A stretch of DNA of 32,266 bases from Entophlyctis helioformis (GCA_025526915.1 JAHLKH010000247.1:1-32266), one strand, 5' to 3'; counted from the stretch's first letter, positions 11,704 through 21,361 are shown. Numbers and translations: made by a program. Notes: generated by a model from the letters alone, not told the origin.

Positions 11704-11765
11704 AGGACAGTTTGAGTGGCATGCCATCGGCAGACACGCGTGGAAATACAACAGAGTGCGATGTG

Positions 11766-11771
11766 TTTATT
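11766..11771 (-). terminator. Polyadenylation signal of pirin (left)
   Basis: AATAAA on the minus strand, about 65 nt after the pirin stop, inside the 135-bp gap shared with the convergent SCAPER 3' end. Confidence 0.6.
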
Positions 11772-11838
11772 GCAGGATGGTAGTTTGAAGAGACACGACA
11801 GACAGGTAGGCAGGCACGACAGACATGACAGACAGACA

Positions 11839-13002
11839 TCAGCGAGCACGCTTGCCAATGTCAGACTCCCACTCGGGTGCCTTTTCAAAGCCGTTGCGGC
11901 CAAGCTGGTAGTCCATGATGGCCTGGCGGATCTCGGTCTCGCTGTTCATGACAAACGGGCCGTGCTGCACAATGGGCTCGTTGATGGGTTCGCCTGCAAT
12001 CACCACGAAGCGAGCGGCCGTCTTTGGCGCTGTTGGCGTGGCAGATGTGGCAGATGCAGGCGATGCAGGCGATGCGGCTTCTGGCGCAGTCGTGGCGCGC
12101 AGCAGCAGGCCGTCCTTGCTGAGCACAAGCGTGCAGTGCGGCTGTGCTGGCTGCTGCACATCGGCAGGATCAACGTCACTGCTGCTGCTGCTGCTGGTGG
12201 TGTCTCCAAACGTCGCCGAACCCTCGAGAGTGTACACAAACGCCGTGTATCCCTCGGGAATGGCCTGCTCAAACACCGCGCCGGCCGCCATGCTCACGTC
12301 CAGATAGTACATGGGCGAGTATGTGTGCACCTTGGCCGCCACGCCGTACGACTCGCCGGCAATGACCTTGACGCTGGTCTTGCCGTCGGGCGAGACGGCC
12401 AGCGGCACATGGGTAGCGCTCAGCTCCTGGTAGCGGGGCGGGATCATCTTGGCGTTGCGCGGCAGGTTGACCCACAGCTGCAGGCCGGTGCAGACGTCCT
12501 TGGAGAGCGGCATCTCTGCGTGCACGATGCCGCGGCCTGAGCGCAAGTGTGGAGAGCGAGAGCGAGTGTGTGTGTGTGTGTGTGTGTGTCAGCATGTGGT
12601 GCACACAGCAGCAGCACACAGCGGCATCTGTCTGGCAGCAGCAGCCATCCAGCAGCCATCCATCCATCTGGCGGCTGCGCACTCACCGGCCGTCATCCAC
12701 TGCAGGTCGCCCGGCCCGATGGTGCCCTTGTGGCCGGCAAAGTCCTCGTGCTGGAACACGCCCGACAGCATGTACGTCACCGTCTCGAAGCCTCTGTGCG
12801 GGTGGTCGGGGAAGCCGGCGGGCTCCTTGACGTTGAACTCGTCGAGCATCAGGAACGGATCCAGGTTGCGCAGCTCGTATGTGCCGATGGAGCGGCGCAC
12901 TCGAGCGCCAAGACCCTCGGCCTGCTCGCGGGAGAGCACGGTCTGCACGACCGACTTGAGCGTCCTTGCTGCTGTTGCTGTTGCTGTTGTTGTTACTGTC
13001 AT
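11839..13002 (-). CDS. Pirin family protein, left copy
   Basis: Two exons, 13002-12687 and 12536-11839, with a GTGAGT...CTCAG intron containing a TG/CA microsatellite, encode 337 residues. Pirins are bicupin iron-binding proteins, usually nuclear or cytoplasmic, acting as redox-sensing transcription cofactors; some degrade quercetin. The metal ligands are present: DHPHRGFET gives His67 and His69, and GRGIVHAEMP, formed across the splice junction, gives His111 and Glu113. The C-terminal cupin contains a Ser/Pro/Ala/Thr-rich insertion, which explains why it is longer than human pirin (290 residues). The start follows a TATA-like box at 13080-13087. The protein is identical to the right-arm copy, and its 3' end converges on SCAPER. 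Confidence 0.93.
12566..12589. repeat. TG microsatellite in pirin intron (left)
   Basis: A (TG)n run in the single pirin intron; the right arm has the complementary CA run at about 21861-21882. Confidence 0.85.
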
Positions 13003-13079
13003 TGCGGCTGGCTGAGTGTGTGTGATCGGCACTGCGGCTTGCTGGTTGCGAGGATGGCCGAGAGTGCGGCAAGCGAAGG

Positions 13080-13087
13080 CTTTTATG
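13080..13087 (-). promoter_or_regulatory. TATA-like box of pirin (left)
   Basis: CATAAAAG on the minus strand, 78 nt upstream of the pirin ATG; identical in the right arm. Confidence 0.5.
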
Positions 13088-13533
13088 GCCGACAGAGAGA
13101 AGACGCCACGGCGCGAGTGGAAGAATGTGCGGCAAAAGACAACAACCGCCAGACAGCGAGTGCGCCAGTTGGCAGATGAGCGTCGGTGCTGCTGCTGCTC
13201 GTCGCAGCCTCGGCCAGCTGGTACGTGCGTGGCTCTGTGGATGCCACTGGAAGCCGCTGGAAGCCACTCTGGCACTCGCCTTGTGGATCATCCGCGATGC
13301 ATCGTGCGCAGTGGCGTGGCAAGCAAGCAGACTTGCATCTGCAGACACGATCCACAGACGGCATCAAGAGGTTGGCATCCGAGCAAGACGGCATGCACGG
13401 CAGCACAGGGCCGTCAGTGGCATGCGGGCGGTCGCCAAAAGAGAGAGAGCACACGGCCAAAAGAGAAGCCGCGAGTGGGAGAGGCGCACAAGGCAAGCCA
13501 GGCAAGCCAGGAAGGGCAAAATGTCAAAACGAG

Positions 13534-13606
13534 TGGAGGACCTGGGCATTGATCCCAGTGCCTCTCGCATGCTAAGCGAGCGCTCTACCATTTGAGCTAG
13601 ACCCCC
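13534..13606 (-). tRNA. tRNA-Ala (AGC), left copy
   Basis: A 73-nt cloverleaf without intron. The D stem is GCTC/GAGC, the anticodon stem CTCGC/GCGAG with loop TTAGCAT (anticodon AGC), and the T stem CTGGG/CCCAG. The acceptor stem has the G3:U70 wobble that marks alanine tRNAs. Position 6:67 is a U:U mismatch. An A-box-like TAGCTCAAATGG and a B-box-like GATCAATGC are present. An A-run on the plus strand at 13526-13529 gives a Pol III T-terminator on the minus strand. Identical to the right-arm copy; only 66 nt from the inner repeat edge. Confidence 0.93.
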
Positions 13607-13973
13607 ATCTTCGAACTCAAAAATCTGCAGAACACACAAGTACGCGCCTTGTAGTACATCCAAAATGCGACATTGACCGAGAGTGGCACCACATCTGCAC
13701 TCACATCTGCACCGCATGTGCACGCACATCTGCACTGGCAGACACAGAACAGCCAACTACAAGTGCAGACACGCTTGCCGCAACACTCTCGCCTCCAGTC
13801 GCACGATGGATCGCCACTTCTCCAGCGATCACATCCCGTCGTCGTCGTTGTGCCACGTTGCTGCCACGTCATCGAGTCGGCTGATTGGCTGCATCTGCGA
13901 CTATAAGAACAGACGCTGCCCCGCTCTCGCCCTCTGCCAGACAGCGGCCAGCAAGCAGCCAGCAACCACAGCA
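13607..13973. promoter_or_regulatory. Junction of left arm with core; promoter of DUF4097-type gene
   Basis: The repeat arm ends at 13672 and unique sequence begins. Within the unique part a CCAAT box on the minus strand (ATTGG, 13884-13888) and TATAAG (13902-13907) precede the ATG at 13974 by 90 and 72 nt. No gene was seen between the tRNA and this promoter. Confidence 0.5.
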
Positions 13974-14020
13974 ATGACAAAGCACGCTTCCACCACCACC
14001 GCACCATCGGACTCTGAGCA

Positions 14021-14051
<31 letters not shown>

Positions 14052-15753
14052 TCGTTTGTCTGGTTCGCTCCATCGACGCTGTATCTGGACGTTGTCGACG
14101 ATGCTGTGAGTGTCACTGCCACTGCCAGCCACCATCGCCTGCCTGCCTGCCTGGCTGATCCATCGCATGTTCACTACTACAGGCCACGTTCGTCTCGTTT
14201 GTCAGAGGGCCGTCGTCGGACACAGCCAAGCCGACCGTCCGTCTGTCGTACTCTGTCACAAGCAAGGCAGACAGCTCCAGCACGGGTGTCGCACACAGAG
14301 TCGTTTGCAGACGGTACCGCCTCCCTCTCGCTGCGCACTGCTTCGTCTGCCGCCTCGTCGTCGTCGTCGTCGTCCTTCCTTGGCGCTCTGCTCAAGCTCG
14401 GCCAGTCGTCGCCCAGGACCATCGTCAGAGTCACTGTTGAGATCGCCGACGCCTGCCAGGCCCGGCCTCAACATCGTCGTGCGTGGATCCAAGAGGACCC
14501 ATGTCGACTTCAAGGACGAGTTCGTGCATCCCTTTGGCGACATCGACGTCAGCTTTGTGTCGACACACAAGCTGCAGGCCAGGATCGAGTTCGGCCTCAA
14601 CACCGTTGGCCAGAAGCACGAGTTCATGGCCCTGTCGCTCATGACCCGCTCGTTCAAGCTCGACGGCTCGTCTCAGGACATTCTCATCGCAGGCGATCTG
14701 AGTGCATCGCAGACCGTGTCCATCGCCACCGGATCTGGCAGCATCAAGTGCGGCAAGATCACGGCTGCAAGTGACGGCGGTGTGCTCGTTCAGTCGTCGT
14801 CGGGCGACATGGAGATTGGCGGCATCTTTGGCACGTCTGCAGGCATCCGCTCGTCGTCGGGCTATGTGACTCTGGCGGGTCCTGTCGCTGTCGTTGGTGC
14901 ATTCAAGATCGAGACGACGTCGGGCGATGTCAAGTGCAAAGACATCATCCAGGCCAACACGCTGTCGATCCGCACGTCGTCTGGATTCATCAAGATGACC
15001 ACCGCCGTCTGCGACTCTGCGACTCTGAACACGACGTCGGGCGATGTCGATGCCAGCACCATCGAGACACGTAACGCCGATCTCACCATCCACACATCGT
15101 CTGGCTACATCCGCATGGGCGATCTGGTGGTGGGCGGCAGCTTGCAGTTCAACACCACGTCTGGCGACATCCGGCTGAATGACATCACGGCTCGCGGCCA
15201 TGTCAAGCTGTCGTCCAGCTCGGGCTCTGTGTCTGCAGCCACCGTGTGGGCCAGATCGCTCGAGTGCGGCTCCACATCAGGCAACTGCAAGATCGCGTCG
15301 GTCAATGCGGTGGACACCGTGGACATCAAGACGTCGTCAGGCGATCTGGTTGTGCAGGTCGACTTTGTGGGCGACGACCTGACCGCAGGAGAGCGTGCCG
15401 CCAGCCTGCGCTCGACATCCGGCGACATCCGAGGCTCAGCAGTGCGCCACTACAAGTCGGCGGCAATCCGATCCAGCAGCAGCAATGTCGGCATTCAGCT
15501 CGCGCCACTGGCTGGATCGACGACCACAGTCAACTCGACCTCGGGCGACGTGTTTGCCAAGGTCGCGGCGGGATACCACGGTACGGTCAGTGTGCGCTCA
15601 CACAACGACTCGTCCAGTGCGAGACAGGCTGGCGTCACGCTCAGCAGAGGCTCCAACTTCCAGATCGTCGTTGGCGAGTCCAAAGAGACGATGCACCACT
15701 CCAAGATGGACTTTGCTGGATCGTCGAGCAAGATCACGGTTGAATTCGCCTGA
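13974..15753 (+). CDS. DUF4097-type beta-repeat (adhesin-like) protein, with apparent frameshifts
   Basis: Exon 1 (13974-14105) encodes MTKHASTTT, a Gln-rich tract and WFAPSTLYLDVVDDA. A 77-nt intron (14106-14182, GTGAGT...ACAG) leads to ATFVSFVRGPSSDTAKP. The long C-terminal part (from about 14465) contains about twelve repeats of roughly 20-25 residues built on [TS][TS]SG[DYF][VI], for example TTSGDVKCKDI, TSSGYIRMGDL, STSGDIRGSAV, typical of DUF4097/DUF4098 beta-solenoid-like proteins. No signal peptide or membrane segment is visible. Between exon 2 start and the repeats the frame shifts twice (near 14285-14300 and 14445-14465). No intron of plausible length explains this, so it is an indel error or early decay. 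Function unknown; adhesion is only suggested by family naming. Confidence 0.72.
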
Positions 15754-15857
15754 TCGCTGTGTGTCCTTGTGTCTTGTTCATGTTCACACACAATAGATAT
15801 GCAATCTGTACTTGATCACAATGAGCGCATGCTGTTCCAACAAAGCACAGAAGCTGA

Positions 15858-16283
15858 ATGGACTGCCAATGGGATGCAGCAGTTGCAGACAGCAGTTGTC
15901 CTGACGTGCTGCAATGGCTGCACGAGGCGGGATACTTGCGATGGCTGGCTGGTGCACTCGCCAATGTGCCTGCGTGTTAACCAGCCAATGAATGCATCCA
16001 GATCACGTCAGAGACAATCCACACAGCAGCCACTCAGGGACATGCCAGCGTGGTGCAGCTTCTCTTGGACGACCGTCCCAGTGAGTTTGTTGCATCAACT
16101 GTGCAGAGCTCGATTGCAAGACAGCGCGCCGTGCTACGCAATATTGTGGATGGAAGGATTGCCCAGCAGCCCATTGACCATCGCCATCTTGCTGTAACCA
16201 ACAGCAACGGATCCGACGAATGGCGACACTTGCCAAGCAGTCAAACGCATCAACAGCCATCCATCATGGGCATGGGATGGTGA
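15858..16283 (+). pseudogene. Decayed ankyrin-repeat gene fragment
   Basis: One frame reads an ankyrin-like helix pair (CPDVLQWLHEAGYLRWLAG), hits an in-frame TAA at 15978-15980, then continues in the same frame with TAATQGHASVVQLLLDDRP, another ankyrin signature, to a stop at 16281-16283. Both halves share frame and motif style with the intact ankyrin gene on the opposite strand at 18615. A possible GTGAGT donor sits at 16080. The single internal stop and short length suggest a remnant; a stop removed by splicing is an alternative. Confidence 0.55.
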
Positions 16284-16857
16284 CGTGCATGCAGCCAGCA
16301 CGAGTCGCTCGGTGGAGCACGCCAGGATCCATTCAAGCCAGCCATGGAGATCGCTCCAATTGAGCACTCAATGCAGAATGCAAAAGGCAGATCTGACTGA
16401 CAGCCGCTGACACTCGGAAACCAAGAGTCTGAGACGCAGACGCAACGACATTGGCTGCTGCACAAGCAGCACCAGTATCACTAGGGGCGGCACAGTCGTA
16501 GACAGACAGTCAAGCACACAGACATTGGGAGACGGCGTGTCTCGCATGATGGCTGCATCACAGCATGCCTTCATATAGCAGCCAGCCTCCGCGTTGCTGT
16601 GACAACGGCACTCGTGTCTGCCACAAGCACAGCTGCCATGCTTCTTGCTGCGTGCTCTCGGCTGTCGCTTCCTCAACAATGAAGACAGCTTGGCAGACTG
16701 GCAGATACAGCGCATGTCTCTTCATTCCAGTCTCCATGCTCCACACCTATCCAAAGCTGCATCTGAGAGGCACTCTCTCTTGGCTGCCAGACAACCAGAC
16801 AACCACCAGCTCGCTATCCATGATACCATCTCCGTCTGTCAGCAGCACCAACATCAA
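16284..16857. other. Intergenic, no gene recognised
   Basis: Short open frames on both strands lack recognisable motifs or consistent coding character. Confidence 0.5.
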
Positions 16858-16860
16858 CAG

Positions 16861-16915
16861 CATCCAGCAAGGCATCCAGCAAGGCATCCAGCAAGGCATC
16901 CAGCAAGCATCCAGC
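16861..16915 (+). repeat. 12-bp tandem repeat (unit CATCCAGCAAGG)
   Basis: About four and a half head-to-tail copies, the last one lacking GG. It lies immediately before the hairpin cluster at 16928. No spacers, so not CRISPR-like. Confidence 0.9.
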
Positions 16916-16927
16916 AAAAGCAAAAGA

Positions 16928-17040
16928 GCCAACCTCCCTTTTGGAAGGTTGGCCCCCAACCCCCACAGGTCCGGCTGTGGGGGTTTGAGCAGAGGCACTA
17001 GTCCTCCACCCGCCTTGAAACTCTATCGTTCAGTATAGAG
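16928..17040. other. Cluster of consecutive hairpins; possible Helitron 3' terminus
   Basis: Hairpin 1 pairs GCCAACCT (16928-16935) with AGGTTGGC (16946-16953). Hairpin 2 is a perfect 11-bp stem, AACCCCCACAG (16958-16968) with CTGTGGGGGTT (16975-16985), and a 6-nt loop. A weak stem GAGG/CCTC spans 16992-17006. Hairpin 3 pairs CTCTAT (17021-17026) with ATAGAG (17035-17040). After hairpin 2, 12 nt lead to CTAG (16998-17001) followed by T, the layout expected at a Helitron 3' end (GC-rich hairpin, short spacer, CTRR, host T). A structured noncoding RNA is the alternative; no known RNA family was recognised. Confidence 0.45.
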
Positions 17041-18614
17041 GCTGCCCATCCGCGTCCATGTCCATTGGCCTATGCTCCGTCCTGCCACGATGTCTGGATG
17101 CCGTCGCCAGGAGATAAAGGATGCGACTGTCCAGCCCAAAACGGTTGTGGGATGGGGTTTGTGGGCGGTCTGGCGGAGCGAGGGGGTGCGTGTGTGTGTG
17201 ATGGCGTGCTGGCATGATGCGCGAGGAGCGGAGGTTGTGTCATTGGTGGTCCAGATCCGAGCGTCCATTGCAGATGACGATGGCAGACACGACGCGTCCA
17301 ATGGGCACGCCGTGATGCCGTGTGTGGCTGTGTGCGGTTGACGCCATCCTGTCCATAGTGTCCTGCTGCCTGCCATCCTGTCCCAAGTGTCCTCCTGCCT
17401 GCACTCCTGCCTGCCTGCCTGATTGCGTGTCTTGTGCTGCTGAATGCAACGAGAAGCGATGCAGCCGTGTCTGTCGGTGCCTGGCTTGGCATCATGACCG
17501 TGTCTGTGGCTTCCGCGATCGCTCATCTGTGTTGTCTTGGTCTGCTGGTCTTGGTCTGTTGATCTGTGATGTCGACGATGCGAACCAGCCGGCCGTCTCC
17601 TCCACTTGAGCATGCTTGTTGTGCTGCGATGAGTGCACTTGCAGCGACTGGCTGTGCTGGCTGTGCTGGCTGTGCTGGATCGTCGCAGCGTCTCGTGCAT
17701 CGGCTTGTGGAGTGACGCACAGCAGACAGAGACCGCCGAGCCATGAGCCGCTTGCTGATCTGTGGGCGAGTGGCTTGCATCGGCTGCCGTGGCTGTGGTC
17801 ACACACAGCGGCTGTGTGGCATGCGGGCAGAGTGGCCATGCGCGCACGGCTGGGCAGCAGCGCCGTCTGTGCCCTTGCTGGCGATGCGACCACTGCTGCC
17901 CTTGCTGGCGACGAACCAGCTGCTGGCTGCTGCCCTTGCTGCTGCGGCCGGTCTGCGTGCGAGCTGCGTGGTGTTGTAAGGTGTCATGGTGTCGCATGGA
18001 CACGAGCATATTGTCCATGCGGACCATCCCGTGTGCAGCAGCAGCAGCACTCTTCCAGCAGCAGCACTCTTGCAGAACAGCTCGCTGCATCCGTTCGTCT
18101 GATGCGGCTGTCCACGTGGCTGGATGGACGTTGCGAATCAAAGACAAACCAGTGCAGCGACATCCCACGCAACGAATCCCGTCTCGCCCGCTGCGTCTGC
18201 AGCCGCTCTGCAGTTGCAGCGTCGACACGCCTTGCTTGCCCTTGGATGGCTGGCACCTTGCCTTGCGAGCAATGTCCATAGTGCCAGAGATCCCGACACG
18301 CTGGCATTGGCAAGAGCCTTGTGGTCAGCCATGCGCTGTGGCATTCACAGATGCACAGTGACGCAGCCAGCCACAATGCCAAGACAGCTTGTGCGAGTGC
18401 AGCAAGATACAGATACTGGCCAGCCGGACAGCCAGAAAGGCTGACTGGCTCGAGCGATCCATCCACAGTGCCTCTTGTTGACATTGCTGGCACTCGTCTT
18501 GAACTGAGCCACATCTGTTCTGCTCACCAACACTCTCACAAACATGACCATCACGCCTTCATTCCAATGGAAAGACTTGGACATCCACCAATCGACCGCA
18601 CAGCACCACAAGCA
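17041..18614. other. About 1.6 kb without a recognisable gene
   Basis: Long overlapping frames exist on both strands (for example minus 17023-18279 and plus 17616-18281), but their composition is Cys/Ala/His/Arg-rich shadow-like sequence without domain motifs. Short CTG and CAG repeats occur near 17650-17680, 17900-17945 and 18035-18060. Nothing further can be supported. Confidence 0.5.
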
Positions 18615-20135
18615 TCACTTGTGCGGCTTCTGCAGTTTCTTGATGGTCGACTCGAGTCGCTTGACGGTGGCCTTGGTGCCCTCTCCTTGTTTCGCGCGTG
18701 CAAGCAGCGTCTGTGCCCGGTCAAGCGTGAGACTGCCAAGGAGGATGTTGGCGATGGCGGCAGTCTTGGCGCGGTTGAGTGCTATGGGCTCAAAGTCGTA
18801 TCCGTAATCCATCAAGTACTGCAGCATCTCGGCGTTGCCTGTTCCAGGCATAAGATCAATGGCTTCGTTCGATGCGCGGCCGCCCTTGGAGTGCATGTAC
18901 TTGACGATGTCTATACGTCCCGAGTAGATGGCGGCATTCACTGCCTCGGGCGTGCATGGTTCACCGCGGGTCTCGTGAAGCCACTGCACGATATCAAAGT
19001 TGCCATATCTCGCAGCATCGCGCATCGCCCGCATCGTGCATCCCTCCGTCCTGTTGGCATGAAGCCACTTGACCACATCAAAATGCCCATGCATGGCCGC
19101 CCAGTCCATCGCCATTGTCGTGCATCCTTCCGTCCGATTCTCGTGAAGCCATTTGATCACATGCAGATGGCCGTTGAGAGCTGCGTTGTCCATCGCCCAA
19201 TCAGTGCATCCCGTCACACCTGCATCAAACAAGTACTGCACCACGTCGAGATGGCCTTGACTAGCAGCAAAGTTAACAGCACGGCGCCAGTACTCGCTTG
19301 TAGGATCCTGCCTGGCCATCCAGTGTTGGAGTATCTTGTACTTGTCGTCGAGATGCTTGAGCAGATCGATGCACCCCCAGTTGATGGACATACGAGCGAG
19401 TGCGATCGGATACAAAAAGTCGAGCAGATCGAACCAGCCGTGCCGCATGGGAATGAGAAGCAAACGGTCACTGTCGCAGGGATTGTAGATGAACGAGTCG
19501 TAGTAGTTGTTGTAGTTTGCGTCATTTCTCGTATAGAGGCGCTCGGCTTGCTGAGGAAAGCGCCTGCAGAGACGGTCGTACATGGAGCGAGAGTGTGCGA
19601 GGAGCAGTCCGTTGTCGGCCGTCAGCCTAACGTCAGGCAGCAGCGCCAGATCGCCCTGCCAGTCCGTTTTGAACGCATCGGTCCACAGCTGCAGCCTGGT
19701 CGTTACGTCGAGTGTGGCGGCGTCGCCAAGCAGGCCGCACAGGAAGCGAGTGAGCGGGCCAGCCAGCTTGAGGATCATGGCGTGGATCTCGGCGGGCTTG
19801 CGGTCCCAGTGGCTGCTGCCGTATGCGAGGTCGCCGGTGGCTGGCGGCACCACATAGCGAGGCACACATAGCTGTGCAGTCGTTGCTGCTGCTGCTGCTG
19901 CTTTGAGTCGCTTGGCTGGTGGCTGCTCTTGCGGCTGTCCTGGCTGTCCTGGCTCGACGGCTTGGCTGCCACTCGCTGCAACTGCCTGCTCGACCACAGC
20001 CAGCACAATGTCGGTGCGGCCAAGGGCAACCAGCTGCTCGGCTGTGCTCTGCAGCTGGCTCTGCAGACGGCGCACATGGTCGTCGCTGGCTGTCGTTGCT
20101 GCTGCGTTGTCTGCCGCCTGTCTCACCGTCTGCAT
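18615..20135 (-). CDS. Ankyrin-repeat protein (single exon)
   Basis: An uninterrupted frame from ATG at 20135 gives about 506 residues. The first part is Gln/Ala-rich (VRRLQSQLQSTAEQL) with a Lys/Arg patch (AKRLKA). A conserved-looking block follows (SHWDRKPAEIHAMILKLAGPLTRFL...), a type of N-terminal module seen before ankyrin arrays in chytrid-like proteins. About five ankyrin repeats of roughly 33 residues follow, with motifs such as GHLDVVQYLFDAG, WLHENRTEGCT and WLHANRTEGCT, and then a basic C-terminal helix (ATVKRLESTIKKLQK). Ankyrin arrays mediate protein binding; the partner is unknown. The frame continues upstream to an ATG at 20720, but that extension overlaps an antisense retroelement-like fragment, so the downstream ATG is preferred. 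Confidence 0.8.
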   Translation of the reverse strand: MQTVRQAADNAAATTASDDHVRRLQSQLQSTAEQLVALGRTDIVLAVVEQAVAASGSQAVEPGQPGQPQEQPPAKRLKAAAAAATTAQLCVPRYVVPPATGDLAYGSSHWDRKPAEIHAMILKLAGPLTRFLCGLLGDAATLDVTTRLQLWTDAFKTDWQGDLALLPDVRLTADNGLLLAHSRSMYDRLCRRFPQQAERLYTRNDANYNNYYDSFIYNPCDSDRLLLIPMRHGWFDLLDFLYPIALARMSINWGCIDLLKHLDDKYKILQHWMARQDPTSEYWRRAVNFAASQGHLDVVQYLFDAGVTGCTDWAMDNAALNGHLHVIKWLHENRTEGCTTMAMDWAAMHGHFDVVKWLHANRTEGCTMRAMRDAARYGNFDIVQWLHETRGEPCTPEAVNAAIYSGRIDIVKYMHSKGGRASNEAIDLMPGTGNAEMLQYLMDYGYDFEPIALNRAKTAAIANILLGSLTLDRAQTLLARAKQGEGTKATVKRLESTIKKLQKPHK

Positions 20136-20339
20136 CGTCACAGCAGCTTGTTCGCTTTGTGGCTGTGACGACAAGATCCACTTGAAGCGACCGCGTCCAT
20201 CAGCAGCACTCTTGGCTTCGCTGGTCTGCTCGTTCACTTGCTGTGCAGCGGCATTGGCAGCAAGTGTCCAGACGAGCCACGCCTCATGGCATACGGCTTG
20301 GCTGTCACACTCAAGTTTGCCAGCAAGTGCGGCACGGCT

Positions 20340-20715
20340 GTCATCCACGCTGTCTTCCAGATGCCACAAGACAGCCAGCGTCAGTCGCGATCCGGTCTTT
20401 GACCCGCGACGCTCGGAAGGCACTTGGTTTCTGATGCTTGCTCGTGTGGGCGGCATCTCCACTGCTCGCCGCGCCATCAACGCCAACCTGCTCGACCCAG
20501 CCCACCCGTTTGGTGACGGTTCATGCTGCATCATGTGTGGCGAGGATCTGGGAAGCACGCTGGAGACTGCGCACTTTGCACTCGAGTGCACAGAGGAGCG
20601 GATCGTGGCTATCCGAACAGTACATGGGCAGCGTGGCTTGGACGCAAGGCTTGCAGCTGCACGCACTGCAGCTGGCGGTGCGTGCAGTGTGAGCACTTGG
20701 AACAACGCATTCTGA
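20340..20715 (+). pseudogene. Non-LTR retrotransposon C-terminal fragment (zinc-knuckle-like), antisense to ankyrin 5' end
   Basis: The plus-strand frame ending at 20715 reads WFLMLARVGGISTARRAIN and then CCIMCGEDLGSTLETAHFALEC, an arrangement C-x2-C-x11-H-x4-C followed by EERIVAIR. Such a Cys/His cluster with ETxxHFxxxC, preceded by an Arg-rich RT tail, is typical of the C-terminus of LINE-type reverse transcriptase ORFs. No RT catalytic motif is found upstream, and neighbouring frames break, so only a 3' stub remains. It is assigned by motif pattern only; another zinc-knuckle protein remains possible. Confidence 0.45.
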
Positions 20716-20841
20716 TCCATTCAAAGGCAAGCAGTGGTTGGATATGAGGATTGATGCCAACGAGAGACAGTGTTCTGTCGCATTTTGGATGTACTACAAG
20801 GCACGTACTTGTGTGTTCTGCAGAGTTCTGATATCGAAGAT

Positions 20842-20914
20842 GGGGGTCTAGCTCAAATGGTAGAGCGCTCGCTTAGCATGCGAGAGGCACTGGGATCAAT
20901 GCCCAGGTCCTCCA
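20842..20914 (+). tRNA. tRNA-Ala (AGC), right copy
   Basis: Identical in sequence to the left copy, with anticodon AGC, G3:U70, the U6:U67 mismatch and intact D, anticodon and T stems. TTTT at 20919-20922 follows as Pol III terminator. The gene sits 66 nt inside the right-arm edge. The 5' flank is diverged from the left copy just upstream of the tRNA (a run of substitutions at about 20823-20836), while the tRNA itself is unchanged. Confidence 0.93.
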
Positions 20915-21361
20915 CTCGTTTTGACATTTTGCCCTTCCTGGCTTGCCTGGCTTGCCTTGGTGTGCCTCTCCCACTCGCGGCTTCTCTTTTGGCCGTGTGC
21001 TCTCTCTCTTTTGGCGACCGCCTGCATGCCGCTGACGGCCCTGTGCTGCCGTGCATGCCGCCTTGCTCGGATGCCAACCTCTTGATGCCGTCTGTGGATC
21101 GTGTCTGCAGATGCAAGTCTGCTTGCTTGCCACGCCACTGCGCACGATGCATCGCGGATGATCCACAAGGCGAGTGCCAGAGTGGCTTCCAGCGGCTTCC
21201 AGTGGCATCCACAGAGCCACGCACGTACCAGCTGGCCGAGGCTGCGACGAGCAGCAGCAGCACCGACGCTCATCTGCCAACTGGCGCACTCGCTGTCTGG
21301 CGGTTGTTGTCTTTTGCCGCACATTCTTCCACTCGCGCCGTGGCGTCTTCTCTCTGTCGGC

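Larger units (their letters stand above)
1988..13672 (+). repeat. Left arm of a giant inverted repeat
   Basis: This is the reverse complement of 20776-32266. The inner edge is sharp: the hexamer GCGACA ending at 13672 pairs with TGTCGC starting at 20776, and homology stops beyond both points. Paired positions sum to 34448 at the tRNA, 34449 across pirin, 34445 at the SCAPER stop, about 34427 in mid-SCAPER and about 34262 in the kinase, so indels accumulate outward. The arm holds tRNA-Ala, pirin, SCAPER and most of the histidine kinase. The outer limit shown is only where the partner leaves the window; the true arm probably extends further left. Confidence 0.97.

Noticed and set aside
13534..13606. 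tRNA pseudogene because of the U6:U67 mismatch and unusual T loop
   Set aside because: All other stems pair, G3:U70 and the AGC anticodon are intact, box A and B consensus is adequate, and the gene is unchanged in both arms.
16861..16915. Possible CRISPR array
   Set aside because: Contiguous 12-bp tandem repeats without spacers, in a eukaryotic intron-bearing context.
17023..18279. Minus-strand open frame of 418 codons
   Set aside because: Composition is His/Arg/Thr/Ser-rich shadow sequence with no domain motif, and it overlaps equally open plus-strand frames.
18321..19871. Plus-strand open frame of 516 codons
   Set aside because: It is antisense to the ankyrin gene, whose frame has clear repeats; the plus frame is a codon-bias shadow.
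20136..20720. N-terminal 195-codon extension of the ankyrin ORF
   Set aside because: It lacks conserved-looking motifs and overlaps antisense retroelement-like sequence, so the ATG at 20135 was preferred; kept as an open alternative.
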